Shown here piece after piece: positions 45,510 through 54,430 of a stretch of 64,000 nt of DNA. The stretch lies in contig NZ_CP043046.1 in NCBI RefSeq assembly GCF_008119665.1, positions 2,790,001 through 2,854,000 of the forward strand. Reading direction: 5' to 3'. The notes under the pieces were generated by a model. The model did no database searches. It worked only from the letters and a program-made list of their open reading frames with translations, and had not been told where the DNA came from. Positions within the stretch are counted from its first letter, which is position 1; each line of letters begins with the position of its first letter. The stretch is from Pigmentiphaga aceris. GTDB lineage: Bacteria > Pseudomonadota > Gammaproteobacteria > Burkholderiales > Burkholderiaceae_B. The position numbers and the translations under genes were made by a program.

Positions 45510-45532
45510 ATAATTTCGCCCAATGAAATTAT
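45510..45532. promoter_or_regulatory. candidate LysR operator
   Basis: A perfect 8-bp inverted repeat, ATAATTTC (45510-45517) and GAAATTAT (45525-45532), separated by GCCCAAT. It lies in the region between the divergent flavin protein and LysR genes, 49 bases before the LysR start. Symmetry and AT-rich arms fit a LysR T-N11-A type recognition site. Confidence 0.5.
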
Positions 45533-45580
45533 CTCGGCCTACGGCATTCGCCCATGCCCGGTCGTCTGGAAGGAATGCAC

Positions 45581-46474
45581 ATGGACCGTCTGCAGGCCAT
45601 GAAGGTCTTCGTGAAGGTGGCCGAAACGCAAGGCTTTGCGGAATCTGCCCGACAGTTGCTGATGAGCCCGCCTGGCGTAACCCGGGCCATCGCTGCGCTG
45701 GAAGCGGGTATCGGTGCGCGGTTGTTCACCCGGACCACGCGGTCGGTCAAACTCACCGAGGCAGGTGAGCGCTACTACGAAGATTGCCGCCGCATTCTGG
45801 GCGAGATCGAAGAGGCGGAAGCGGCGGCGGGTGGCTCTTATGCCACGCCGGCCGGCACATTGACGGTCACGGCTCCCGTGCATTTCGGGCAGCTGCATGT
45901 CTTGCCGGTATTGATCGATTATCTGGATCAGCACCCAGCAGTCACGGTACGCACCATGTTCGTGGATCGCCTGGTCAATCTGGTGGATGAAGGGATCGAG
46001 GTCGCAATCCGCATCGGCCACTTGCCGGATTCCGGGCTTCACGCGGTGGCGGTAGGGGAGGTGCATCGGGTCTTGTGTGCGTCACCCAACTACCTGGCGA
46101 ATGCCGATCCGCTGACCGAGCCCGCCGATCTGGCAGCGCATCGCATCGTTGCATCGACGGGGGCTTGGTCATCGACTGAATGGCGCTTCGGGCTGGAGAG
46201 CAAAACCACGATTAATGTAAAACCGCGTCTGCTGTGCAATACCAATGACGCTGCGATTGCGGCGGCGGTGTCGGGGTGGGGCATCACACGGGTGCTGTCG
46301 TATCAGGTTCGCCAGCATGTGAATGAAGGCCGCTTGCAGATATTGTTGCCGCAATATCAAGAGGCAGCCATGCCCGTTCACATCGTCTACAGCGCCGGGC
46401 GCAAGGCGTCGGCGAAAGTCAGGGCATTTGTGGATCTGGCCGCGGCACGCTTGCGGGTTGCGTTGGCTGCTTGA
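45581..46474 (+). CDS. LysR family transcriptional regulator
   Basis: A 297-residue LysR protein starting MDRLQAMKVFVKVAETQGF. GGAAGGA lies 6 bases upstream of ATG 45581; two earlier in-frame starts (45554, 45575) are poorly placed. The HTH, TRTTRSVKLTEAGERYYE linker and GTLTVTAPVHFG effector domain are standard. It is divergent from the PPOX-like gene and probably controls it, and possibly the small VOC gene 63 bases downstream. Confidence 0.92.
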   Translation: MDRLQAMKVFVKVAETQGFAESARQLLMSPPGVTRAIAALEAGIGARLFTRTTRSVKLTEAGERYYEDCRRILGEIEEAEAAAGGSYATPAGTLTVTAPVHFGQLHVLPVLIDYLDQHPAVTVRTMFVDRLVNLVDEGIEVAIRIGHLPDSGLHAVAVGEVHRVLCASPNYLANADPLTEPADLAAHRIVASTGAWSSTEWRFGLESKTTINVKPRLLCNTNDAAIAAAVSGWGITRVLSYQVRQHVNEGRLQILLPQYQEAAMPVHIVYSAGRKASAKVRAFVDLAAARLRVALAA

Positions 46475-46537
46475 GCTCAACAGCCAAGACACCACAACCA
46501 TCACCGACACTATCAACGCACACCAAGGAGCCCGACC

Positions 46538-46956
46538 ATGAGCATGGAAACCATTGAAATCAAGGCCTTTCTGCCATCGCAGGACTTCGACCTATCCATC
46601 CGTTTCTACACCGATCTTGGTTCACGGTGGCCTGGGTGGAAGAGGGCGTGGCCTATCTGCGTGCGGACAAGTCGAGCTTTCTGCTGACCCGTTACTACCA
46701 GAAGGAGTTCGCCGAGAACTGCATGATGCATCTGCTGGTCAAGGACGTGGAAGCCTGGTGGCACCATGTCGAGATGCAGCAGTTGGGCCAGCGTTATGGC
46801 GTGCGGGTGAATCCGCCAGAAGACCGGCCCTGGGGGCTGCGCGACTTCACGATCGATGACCCGTGCGGGGTGTTGTGGCGCATTGGGCAGGTGATTGAAG
46901 CGCGTGATCCGGTTGATCCCCGCGATGCGGGTCTGAAAGACAATCCCACCGACTGA
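46538..46956 (+). pseudogene. VOC (glyoxalase/bleomycin resistance) family gene with a frameshift
   Basis: ATG 46538 has a good AAGGAG and starts a VOC-type domain (FLPSQDFDLSIRFYTDLG). At 46619-46621 the frame breaks: the sequence continues correctly (FTVAWVEEGVAYLRADKS) only in the next frame, as if one base were missing. The second part runs to 46956 with normal VOC features (MHLLVKDVEAWW, WGLRDFTIDDPCGVLWRIGQ). Together they make a protein of about 139 residues of the usual length. Either the gene is broken or the base is a sequencing error. Confidence 0.8.
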
Positions 46957-47070
46957 AAAAACGTTTGCGGGAATGTCTGATCCAGTCCGTTTGCATACAT
47001 TCATCTGCATGTGCGGATGTGCTCATGGCTTTGCACTCAGCGGTCTATGCCGACCGCCAACACAAGATCA

Positions 47071-47988
47071 TCAACGGTCCCGCAACAGGAACGGCAACGC
47101 ATGCTCAAGCAGCGCGTCGGGCGCTTCTTCGGCAATGTAGTGACCGCAAGGCAGCGCTCGGCCTTCAACCTGGCGGGCGACGCGCTTCCATTCTTCCAGC
47201 GGCTGGAAGCACTTGTGCACCACGCCTTGTTCTCCCCACAAGGCCAGCAGCGGAGTCTCCAGCAGGCGTCCAGCGTCGCGGTCGGCGCGGTCGTGTTGCA
47301 GGTCGATGCCAGCCGCTGCGCGATAGTCTTCACAAATACCGTGGGCAGTCCCCGGCAGCGCGATGCAGCGCTGATACTCAGCCAGCGCACGCGGATCGAA
47401 CGGGGCCAGGCCAGCACTGCGACGACCCATGACGTCGCGGATGTAGGCAGCCGGGTCGGCTTCGATCAAGCGTTCTGGCAACGGCGCGGGCTGGATCAGG
47501 AAGAACCAGTGCCAGTACGCCCGCGCGAACGCATCGTTGGTCTGTTCGTACATCGCCAGGGTGGGTGCAATGTCGAGCAACACCATGCGCTTGACGGCTT
47601 CCGGGTGGTCCAGGGCCAGCCGGTGCGCTACACGCGCGCCACGGTCGTGCGCCAGCACGTGGAATTCGGCAAAGCCCAAAGACTGCATCAGTGACAACTG
47701 GTCTTGCGCCATGACCCGCTTGGCGTAATTGGCATGGTCAGCCGTACCCGCTGGTTTGGATGAATCGCCGTAGCCGCGCAGGTCGGCTGCCACCACGGTG
47801 AAGTGTTTTGCCAGCGCAGGTGCCACCCGATGCCAGATCGCGCGCGTTTGAGGATGCCCGTGCAGCAACAGCAAGGGTGGCCCTTCGCCACCAACGATTG
47901 CTTCGATGCGGATGTCGGTATCGACCTGCATGGTGTGTGGCGTGAAATCGGGGAACAAGGCCTGAAGGGCATTGGTCGAGACGGACAT
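47071..47988 (-). CDS. alpha/beta hydrolase, haloacetate dehalogenase-like
   Basis: A 305-residue hydrolase starting MSVSTNALQ (AGGAG 5 bases upstream; a longer frame is rejected). Nucleophile Asp lies in AHDRGARVAHRLALDHP, with the two Arg of the carboxylate clamp. The halide-site His-Trp pair is in YWHWFFL and the catalytic His in GHYIAEEAP. This set of residues is that of fluoroacetate dehalogenases (such as RPA1163-type). Related epoxide hydrolases share the fold, so dehalogenation is inferred, not shown. Confidence 0.85.
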   Translation of the reverse strand: MSVSTNALQALFPDFTPHTMQVDTDIRIEAIVGGEGPPLLLLHGHPQTRAIWHRVAPALAKHFTVVAADLRGYGDSSKPAGTADHANYAKRVMAQDQLSLMQSLGFAEFHVLAHDRGARVAHRLALDHPEAVKRMVLLDIAPTLAMYEQTNDAFARAYWHWFFLIQPAPLPERLIEADPAAYIRDVMGRRSAGLAPFDPRALAEYQRCIALPGTAHGICEDYRAAAGIDLQHDRADRDAGRLLETPLLALWGEQGVVHKCFQPLEEWKRVARQVEGRALPCGHYIAEEAPDALLEHALPFLLRDR

Positions 47989-48410
47989 CGGGGCTCCTGG
48001 CGGCAAACAGAGGGCAATAACGCTGCGGTGACTATGCAATCAACGCTGCAATGCTAATCGCAGTGGGCACGTGCCGTCTTGGCGGCGTATGGCACAAGCA
48101 ATACGCATGCGGTTACCTGCTTGTTCAACGGGCGCAATGTCCACAAACCCCCGGTCCTGGTACCCATTTGGATCAAGTTCCCCGACCCGGTCCAGTCCCG
48201 CTTTCCATGTCAACCAGAAGCACCGTACATCCGAAAAACGGACTTCAGAAAACCGATGGGCAAACCCGCCGAGGCCCTTGATCTATAACGCTTTCGCCAC
48301 TCGTCGCTGAGCTTTCTGTCAAGCTGCTACCCGTCGGTAATTTTCGCTGTTGATGTGGGAGAATTCCGGCACAGGTCGGCATTTCAGGCCAGTTTGTGCG
48401 GTAGGTTCAC
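47989..48410. other. non-coding gap of 422 bases
   Basis: The divergent region between the hydrolase and the beta-helix protein has no supported gene. A plus-strand frame from 48071 to 48310 exists in three overlapping versions, with no ribosome binding site and no recognisable product, and is not called. No hairpin terminator or RNA gene was identified. Confidence 0.5.
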
Positions 48411-49025
48411 ATGATTGATCATCAGCACTACATCCTTGATTTCGCGACCTCGGCGATCGCGCGCTGGGGCCATCTGACCCCTTGGGAACTGGTGGCTGCA
48501 TCGGCGGACGTGGTGCGCCAGCTGCTGGCGGAACTGCCGCCAAACGAGTATCTGACCTCGGACGAGATCGCTGCGCACCCCACGGCCATTGTCGAGCGCG
48601 GGGCGGTGTTGAAAGGACCACTGATCTTGGGACCAGGCTGTTTTGTGGCCGCTGGTGCTTATCTGCGTGGCGGCTGTTGGCTGGCGCGCGATTGCATCAT
48701 CGGGCCCAGTTCAGAGCTGAAGTCATCCTTTGTCTTTGCGGGCAGCCGGCTGACGCATTTCAACTTTGTCGGTGATTCGATCCTGGGTGCCAACGTAAAT
48801 CTGGAAGCGGGCAGCATTGTTTGCAATGCCCGCAACGAGCGTTCCGACAAGGAAGTGCAGGTGCGGCTTGGCGAACATCTGCATCGCACCGGCAGCAACA
48901 AGTTCGGCGCGCTGCTGGGCGATGGGGTCTGTATCGGGGCCAATGCGGTGCTGGCACCGGGCAGCATCCTGCGGCCGGATACGGTCGTGCGACGCGCGAG
49001 CCTGTGTGATCAGGAAGCTGCCTGA
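48411..49025 (+). CDS. left-handed beta-helix (LpxA-like) protein
   Basis: A 204-residue protein with the hexapeptide-repeat pattern of the left-handed beta-helix fold from about residue 55 on (AIVERGAVLKGPLILGPGCFVAAGAYLRGG, VNLEAGSIVCNA, VCIGANAVLAPGSIL). An N-terminal helical segment precedes it. Such domains occur in acyltransferases and in the acetyltransferase half of GlmU-like enzymes; without a partner domain the activity is not clear. It may act on a sugar nucleotide. It is convergent with the FAD oxidoreductase gene (12 bases apart). Confidence 0.82.
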   Translation: MIDHQHYILDFATSAIARWGHLTPWELVAASADVVRQLLAELPPNEYLTSDEIAAHPTAIVERGAVLKGPLILGPGCFVAAGAYLRGGCWLARDCIIGPSSELKSSFVFAGSRLTHFNFVGDSILGANVNLEAGSIVCNARNERSDKEVQVRLGEHLHRTGSNKFGALLGDGVCIGANAVLAPGSILRPDTVVRRASLCDQEAA

Positions 49026-49037
49026 GCCTGGGCCATA

Positions 49038-50510
49038 TCAGTCCGCAGCCAGCGCCACGTCAGCGCGCTTCCACAATGCTGACCCATACAATTCTTCGCC
49101 AAAATCGGGCGGCACGTGGGTGCGAATGCGTTGCTCGTGTCGCGCCAGATCAGCCAGGACCAGGTCTTGGCTGATGCGGGCAACGGTTGCGGGAATGTCC
49201 CGACGCATGCATGGCACGTCGCCCAGGGGAACGCCGACACTGGCAAAGCCGCCGGGGTTGTGCACGTGGACGTCGCGCAGCCAGGGTGCACTGCCAGGGA
49301 CTTTTTCCAGGTATTCCAACCCCGTGCCCAGGTAGGGCGAGGCACCCAGTTCATCGTCGCGCGCGTTGTCTGCGGGGTGATAACGATCGCGCCAGCGCAG
49401 AATGTGGGGCGCAATGTCGGCCAGTTCCGGGCGCACGGCGGGGTCAACCAGATAACCCGTGCCTGCGATGGCGAAGTCGAAGGGCAGGGTTTCGTCGCCA
49501 ACCTGGGCGAGCAAGCGGCCAGACTGCGCGTCAACACTGCGCCAGTCGGCGTTCAGATGCAGATGGAAATTGGGGAAGGCCAGCACCCGCGCGATGGAGT
49601 CGGCAGGCGGGGTCGATCCGGCACGGCGGTATCGCAGGGCTTGTTCCCATCGCAGGGCATCGGGCAAGGACAGATAGTTGTCGTAGATGCCCGGGTAGGC
49701 GCGAACCTTGATGACCGGCGTAGCGGCAATATGATCTCGGCGGGCAAACAGGTGCACGGCTGCGGCACCCGCTTCCAGCGCCACGGCGGCTGCATCGAAA
49801 GCGGAAGCCGCCGCGCCCAGCACGGCCACCGTCTTGCCTTGCAAGGCGTCGAAGTCGATCGGGTCGGCGGTATGTGCAACCAGCCCGGCTGCCTGTGCCT
49901 TGGCCAAGACGGCGGGAACGAACGGCGTACCGTTGCCCGCCACACCGTTGGCCAGAATGACCTTGCGGGCGGTTTCGACACGCGTCTCGCCCTGGTCTTT
50001 CAGGTGCAGGCGGAAGTAGGACACATCGGCGTCGGTGACGGGTTCGATGCGCAGCACTCGCACGCCGTAACGCACTTCAATGCCAAGAAATTCGCGGTAC
50101 CAGTCCAGATAGTCGGCCCAGACCGTGCGTGGGATTCGGTCGATGCTGGCGTAAGCCTCGGCTCCGTGACGCGCTTCGTACCAGGCTTGGAAGCCCAGGG
50201 TGGGCAGGCCGAGTTCCGGCCCGACCAGACTTTTCAAGGTGCGCAGCTTGTGCATGCGGGCCCGGTTGCGCCATACGCCGGCGCGTGATCCATCCGGGGC
50301 GGCGTCCAGCACGGCTACCCGACCAATGCCCGCACGCCTGAGCGCAAACGAATACGCGCTGCCGCTTTGGCCGCCGCCAATGATGGCAACGTTGTGGTCA
50401 ATGCCAGGATGGTCGGGCACCCAGTTGTCGGGGGCAGGCCCAAGCAGGCGCAGTGTTTCGCGCGCTAGGTGGTCGGGGTCGGGTCGTTGGGTGGACAAGG
50501 TATCGGTCAT
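49038..50510 (-). CDS. FAD-dependent NAD(P)-binding oxidoreductase
   Basis: A 490-residue flavin oxidoreductase with an N-terminal FAD motif GGGQSG, a second Rossmann motif LGAAASAFDAAA for NAD(P)H and FAIAGTGY late. The layout resembles flavin-containing monooxygenases. The ATG overlaps the stop of the LLM gene by one base, so it is cotranslated as the last of four genes. An upstream in-frame extension of 74 codons is inside the LLM gene and is rejected. It may supply a step in sulfur-compound or related oxidation. Confidence 0.85.
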   Translation of the reverse strand: MTDTLSTQRPDPDHLARETLRLLGPAPDNWVPDHPGIDHNVAIIGGGQSGSAYSFALRRAGIGRVAVLDAAPDGSRAGVWRNRARMHKLRTLKSLVGPELGLPTLGFQAWYEARHGAEAYASIDRIPRTVWADYLDWYREFLGIEVRYGVRVLRIEPVTDADVSYFRLHLKDQGETRVETARKVILANGVAGNGTPFVPAVLAKAQAAGLVAHTADPIDFDALQGKTVAVLGAAASAFDAAAVALEAGAAAVHLFARRDHIAATPVIKVRAYPGIYDNYLSLPDALRWEQALRYRRAGSTPPADSIARVLAFPNFHLHLNADWRSVDAQSGRLLAQVGDETLPFDFAIAGTGYLVDPAVRPELADIAPHILRWRDRYHPADNARDDELGASPYLGTGLEYLEKVPGSAPWLRDVHVHNPGGFASVGVPLGDVPCMRRDIPATVARISQDLVLADLARHEQRIRTHVPPDFGEELYGSALWKRADVALAAD

Positions 50511-51877
50511 CAGGCAAGGGCCTCGGCTGGCTGTAGGGAGGAAACGGCTGCAGCGGTGGTGGACGGGCGTGCAAGACCAAAGTGATCGCGCAGCGTGCGA
50601 CCTTGGTACTCGGTTCGGAACACGCCGCGTTTTTGCAGAATCGGAACAACGCCGTCGACAAAGTCTTTCAGGCCATCGGGCAGCGCATCGGGCATCAGGT
50701 TGAAGCCATCGGCCGCGCCGTGCTTGAACCAATGCTCGATGTCGTCGGCGATCTGTTCGGGTGTACCCACGATCACCCGGTGCCCCCCGCCGCCTGCCAG
50801 CTCATGCACCAACTGGCGCACGGTGAAGTTGTTGCGCCGGGCAAGCGCCAGGGTGGCGTTGAAGAAGGTGTGATTGCCGTTGCCATTGGCGGGCAAGCTC
50901 AAGTTGTCGGGCAGGCGTTCGTCCACCGACAGGCGTTCCGGGGCAATGCCCAGAATGCCGGCCAGCCGTTTGATGCTGTAGTCCCAAGGCATCAGTTCCA
51001 CCAAGTCGTCGCGGCGGCGGCGCGCCTGCGCTTCGGTTGCGCCGATGATGGTCGTCAGGCCCGGCAATACGCGTATGGCGTCAGGACCACGCCCCAGTGC
51101 CTGCGCACGTGCCTTGATTTCGCGGCTGTAAGCCAGGGATTCTTCAAAGGACTGCGATGCTGAAAACACCGCTTCTGCATGTCGGGCAGCAAGCTCACGG
51201 CCATCGGCCGAGCCGCCTGCCTGCAACACCACCGGATGGCCTTGCGCCGAGCGCGGCAGGGTCAGCGGGCCGTGCACGTCGAAGTGTTCACCATGATGCG
51301 CAATGGGCCGAACCTTGTCGGCATCGACAAAGTTGCCCTGGATCTTGTCGCCCACAAACGCATCGTCATCCCAGCTGTTCCACAGCGCCTTCACCACCGA
51401 CGCAAATTCCGCCGCGCGTGCGTAACGCTGGCCGTGGTCGGGGGCGGCCTCGCGCCCGAAGTTGCGGGCCGATGGCACGTCGGCAGTGGTCACAGCATTC
51501 CAGCCCGCACGGCCGTTGCTGACGTGATCCAGCGTCATGAAACGACGCGCAATGTTGTAGGGCTCGTTGTAGCTGGTGGATGCCGTGCCGATCAGGCCGA
51601 TGTGGGTGGTTGCCGCCGCCACCACCGCCAGCAACACCGTCGGCTCCAGCGCGGTGATCGGCCGGAAATTGATCTGGTCGATGATGGCCGCATTGTCGGC
51701 CAGGAAAATCGCGTCGAGCTTGCCGGCTTCGGCAATCTGCGCCACGCGGACATAGTGCTGCACGTCGACAAATGCGCGCGGATCGCTGTCCGGCAGCCGC
51801 CAGGCCGAGGGTAGGAAGCCCGAGTGCAGAATGTTGACGTTCAGATGCAGCTGGCGGGGAGGGCGGGCAGCGCTCAT
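50510..51877 (-). CDS. LLM class flavin-dependent monooxygenase (NtaA/SnaA/DszA family)
   Basis: A 455-residue FMNH2-dependent monooxygenase of the luciferase-like NtaA/DszA group. The family pattern is seen in MTLDHVSNGRAGWNAVT, then HPVVLQAGGSADGRELAA and VIVGTPEQIADDIEHWF. Relatives oxidise sulfones, nitrilotriacetate and similar small compounds and need reduced FMN from a separate reductase. AGGAA precedes ATG 51877, and the start overlaps the upstream stop (ATGA). Confidence 0.92.
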   Translation of the reverse strand: MSAARPPRQLHLNVNILHSGFLPSAWRLPDSDPRAFVDVQHYVRVAQIAEAGKLDAIFLADNAAIIDQINFRPITALEPTVLLAVVAAATTHIGLIGTASTSYNEPYNIARRFMTLDHVSNGRAGWNAVTTADVPSARNFGREAAPDHGQRYARAAEFASVVKALWNSWDDDAFVGDKIQGNFVDADKVRPIAHHGEHFDVHGPLTLPRSAQGHPVVLQAGGSADGRELAARHAEAVFSASQSFEESLAYSREIKARAQALGRGPDAIRVLPGLTTIIGATEAQARRRRDDLVELMPWDYSIKRLAGILGIAPERLSVDERLPDNLSLPANGNGNHTFFNATLALARRNNFTVRQLVHELAGGGGHRVIVGTPEQIADDIEHWFKHGAADGFNLMPDALPDGLKDFVDGVVPILQKRGVFRTEYQGRTLRDHFGLARPSTTAAAVSSLQPAEALA

Positions 51878-53121
51878 TGATAGGTTCCTGGTTGCGGGTA
51901 GCCTTCCCCCAGCGCCCAACTGCCTACGTTGCGCGTCTTGTATTCGGCCGGGTTGTGAAGCGTGTGAATGCGGGCATTGCGCCAGAAACGATCAAGGCCG
52001 TGTTTGCGGACGGCCGAGCGTGCGCCAGTCACTTCGAAAATCTCGCTGGACACCTGCAACGCAACCTCGCCCGCCAGCACATTGGCCGCCGCGATGCGGA
52101 TGGCCGCATCGCCCCGTTCTTCTGCGGTCAGTGCCTGGCCGCGTGCGAACACGTGGTCAAGTGAGATCAGTGCGCGGTCGGCCAATGCGGTGGCTGCGCG
52201 GGTCTTCACCAGCAGCTCGCCATACTGGCGCTGCACCCACGGGTCGTCGACATGACGGGCCACACCAGAGTGAAGCCAGGGGCGCGACTGATTCACCGTG
52301 TAGTCGCGCGCGGCAAGCAGCGCGCCTTGCGCGGTGCCGATGAAGACATTGAGCAGCACGCTTTGCTGCTGCAAGCCGGTGATGCCGCGCCAGATTTCAG
52401 CCGGAGCGGCCAACGGGTCCAGTTGTGCCGGTTCACCCAGGACTTCGTCTTGATGGATACGCACGCCGTGGTACGACACGCGACCGCTGCCCGTCTGACG
52501 TTGGCCGATGCCATCCCAGTCGTCTTCGATCACGATGCCTGTGCGGTCTGCCGGAATGGCAGCAAAGCGACGTTCGTTGGTGTCGGCGTCTTCCCAGGCA
52601 ACCGCCAGAAAGTCCGCCACGTGTGACCCCGACGTGAACGGCCGGAAGCCGTCGAGCACAAAGTAGTCACCGTCGCGGCGGCCGAACAGACTCTTGGAGA
52701 AACTGTTGGCGTTGTTGCCCCAGAACCAGCGGGCCTTGGCTGACCTGCGCCACAGGTCATCGGTCTGGGCGGGCGCGTTGCGCAGTCGTGGGCTGAGCAG
52801 GCTGCCGTAGTGGTACCCGTACAAATGGCCCAAGGAGCCATCGACTTGCGCAAACAGGCGCACGATCTGTAACGCAGTCGACCAGGGCTCGCCCTGGCCG
52901 CCATGCGTGCGCGGCAGCAACAGCGCCAGCAAGTCATTTTCTTTCAGCAGCTCAATCTGCGCGGTGGGACGGCCGCCAGCGCGGTCGCGCTCGATGGCGT
53001 CTTCTGCAAAGCGCTCGCGTAGCGCTGCGGCGCGGGCAATGAACGGATTGCGAGTGTCTGGGGCAAACAGCTCGGGCAGGCTGTCGGCCTGCGCGTGGAG
53101 GTATGCGGGATCTGCGGACAT
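51874..53121 (-). CDS. acyl-CoA dehydrogenase-like flavin monooxygenase (DszC/SfnB type), copy 1
   Basis: A 415-residue member of the acyl-CoA dehydrogenase fold in the DszC/SfnB group, with GFRPFTSGSHVADF, EDDWDGIGQRQTGSG and the C-terminal RNARIHTLHNPAEYK. The catalytic Glu of true acyl-CoA dehydrogenases is not evident, consistent with an oxygenase role. ATG 53121 is chosen as the family start with AAAGG upstream; the open frame further upstream overlaps the next gene. It is about half identical by eye to the next gene product. Confidence 0.9.
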   Translation of the reverse strand: MSADPAYLHAQADSLPELFAPDTRNPFIARAAALRERFAEDAIERDRAGGRPTAQIELLKENDLLALLLPRTHGGQGEPWSTALQIVRLFAQVDGSLGHLYGYHYGSLLSPRLRNAPAQTDDLWRRSAKARWFWGNNANSFSKSLFGRRDGDYFVLDGFRPFTSGSHVADFLAVAWEDADTNERRFAAIPADRTGIVIEDDWDGIGQRQTGSGRVSYHGVRIHQDEVLGEPAQLDPLAAPAEIWRGITGLQQQSVLLNVFIGTAQGALLAARDYTVNQSRPWLHSGVARHVDDPWVQRQYGELLVKTRAATALADRALISLDHVFARGQALTAEERGDAAIRIAAANVLAGEVALQVSSEIFEVTGARSAVRKHGLDRFWRNARIHTLHNPAEYKTRNVGSWALGEGYPQPGTYQ

Positions 53122-53191
53122 GATGTGGGCCTTTGACTGAGGTGGACCGTTACTGGCTGGGCGCTTGCGGCCCTTTACGCGGCACAGACCT

Positions 53192-54430
53192 TCAACGATA
53201 GGGAGCCGGCACGGGATGGCCGCCGCCCAGCACCCAGTTGCCGACAGCGCGCTTTTTATATTCGGCTGGGTTGTGCAAGGTGTGCGTGCGCACGTTGCGC
53301 CAGAAGCGGTCAAACCCGTTGGCAACTGTGGCCGATCGGGCACCCATGACTTCGAAGATGTCGTTGGACACGGCCAGCCCGGTTTCGCCGGCATACAGGT
53401 TGGCGGTGGCGATATCGATGGCGGCCTGGCCTCGGCGTTCCTGAGTAAGGGCCGGGCCGTCGGGGTAGATTGCATCCAGGCTGTGCGCAGCCTGATCGGC
53501 CAGTTCGATGGCGGCCAGCACACGAATGCTTAGTTCGCCGTATTTGCGTTTGATCCACGGGTCGTCCACGTGGCGATCTACGCCGGAATGAATCCAGGGG
53601 CGCGAGCGCGTGGCGGTGTAGGCGCGGCCTTCGTCCAGCGCGCCCTGGGCGCTGCCCAGAAATACGTTCAGCAGCACGCTTTGCTGAAGCAGGGATACCA
53701 GCGATGCATACGGTGTCAGCGGGTCATCGGCGCGACCCAGCAATTCATCGTCATCTACCCGCACATCCTTGAAGGTGACGGTGCCGCTGCCGGTCTGTCG
53801 TTGGCCGATGCCATCCCAATCGTCCTCGATGACAATGCCCGCGCGGTCGGCGGGCACCAGCCCGGACACGCGGTGGCCCAGCGCGTTTTCCCACGACACC
53901 ATGATGACGTCGGCAACATGGCTGCCACTTGAGAACGGCCGGAAGCCGCTGATCAGCCAGCCTTGGTCGTCTGGCGCTCGTCGCGCAGATGAGGTCTTCG
54001 ATAGCGCGTTGCCTGAATTGCTCCACAACCATTGATCACGCACCGCCGCGCTCAGCAGTCGTTGCTGTTGTTCCGGTGTGGCGCGCGACAGCACGTTGTG
54101 TTGCGGCAGATGGTGATAGCCGAACAAGTGAGCCAGCGAGCCGTCGGTGTGCGCGATCTCGCGTACCGCACGCAGGACGGACAGCCACGATGCGCCCGTA
54201 CCGCCGTACTGCGTTGGAATGGCCGCAATCAACAAGCCGCTTTCTTTCAGCAGTCGAACCTGGTCCACCGGCCGCCCGCCAAGCTGGTCGCGTGCTGCGG
54301 CATCGACCGCGAAGGCATCACGCAAGGCTGCGGCCTTGGCGACGATGGGGTCGCTCAGATCGGGCTGGAAGGGGGATGACAGGTACGGGGAAGAAAACAG
54401 CGCGGCGATATCGCCGGAGACAACACCCAT
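53192..54430 (-). CDS. acyl-CoA dehydrogenase-like flavin monooxygenase (DszC/SfnB type), copy 2
   Basis: A 412-residue paralogue of the preceding protein, sharing GFRPFSSGSHVADV, EDDWDGIGQRQTGSG, the SRPWIHSGV segment and VRTHTLHNPAEYK. It heads the four-gene minus-strand operon. GGAGAGG precedes ATG 54430. Family members are FMNH2-dependent oxygenases of sulfur heterocycles and sulfones or proteins of unknown role. Two different copies in one operon suggest a heteromer or two substrates. Confidence 0.9.
   Translation of the reverse strand: MGVVSGDIAALFSSPYLSSPFQPDLSDPIVAKAAALRDAFAVDAAARDQLGGRPVDQVRLLKESGLLIAAIPTQYGGTGASWLSVLRAVREIAHTDGSLAHLFGYHHLPQHNVLSRATPEQQQRLLSAAVRDQWLWSNSGNALSKTSSARRAPDDQGWLISGFRPFSSGSHVADVIMVSWENALGHRVSGLVPADRAGIVIEDDWDGIGQRQTGSGTVTFKDVRVDDDELLGRADDPLTPYASLVSLLQQSVLLNVFLGSAQGALDEGRAYTATRSRPWIHSGVDRHVDDPWIKRKYGELSIRVLAAIELADQAAHSLDAIYPDGPALTQERRGQAAIDIATANLYAGETGLAVSNDIFEVMGARSATVANGFDRFWRNVRTHTLHNPAEYKKRAVGNWVLGGGHPVPAPYR

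Noticed and set aside
48071..48310. Small frames in the 48.0-48.4 kb gap
   Set aside because: Three overlapping frames are open, none with a ribosome binding site or coding bias; no homology recognised.
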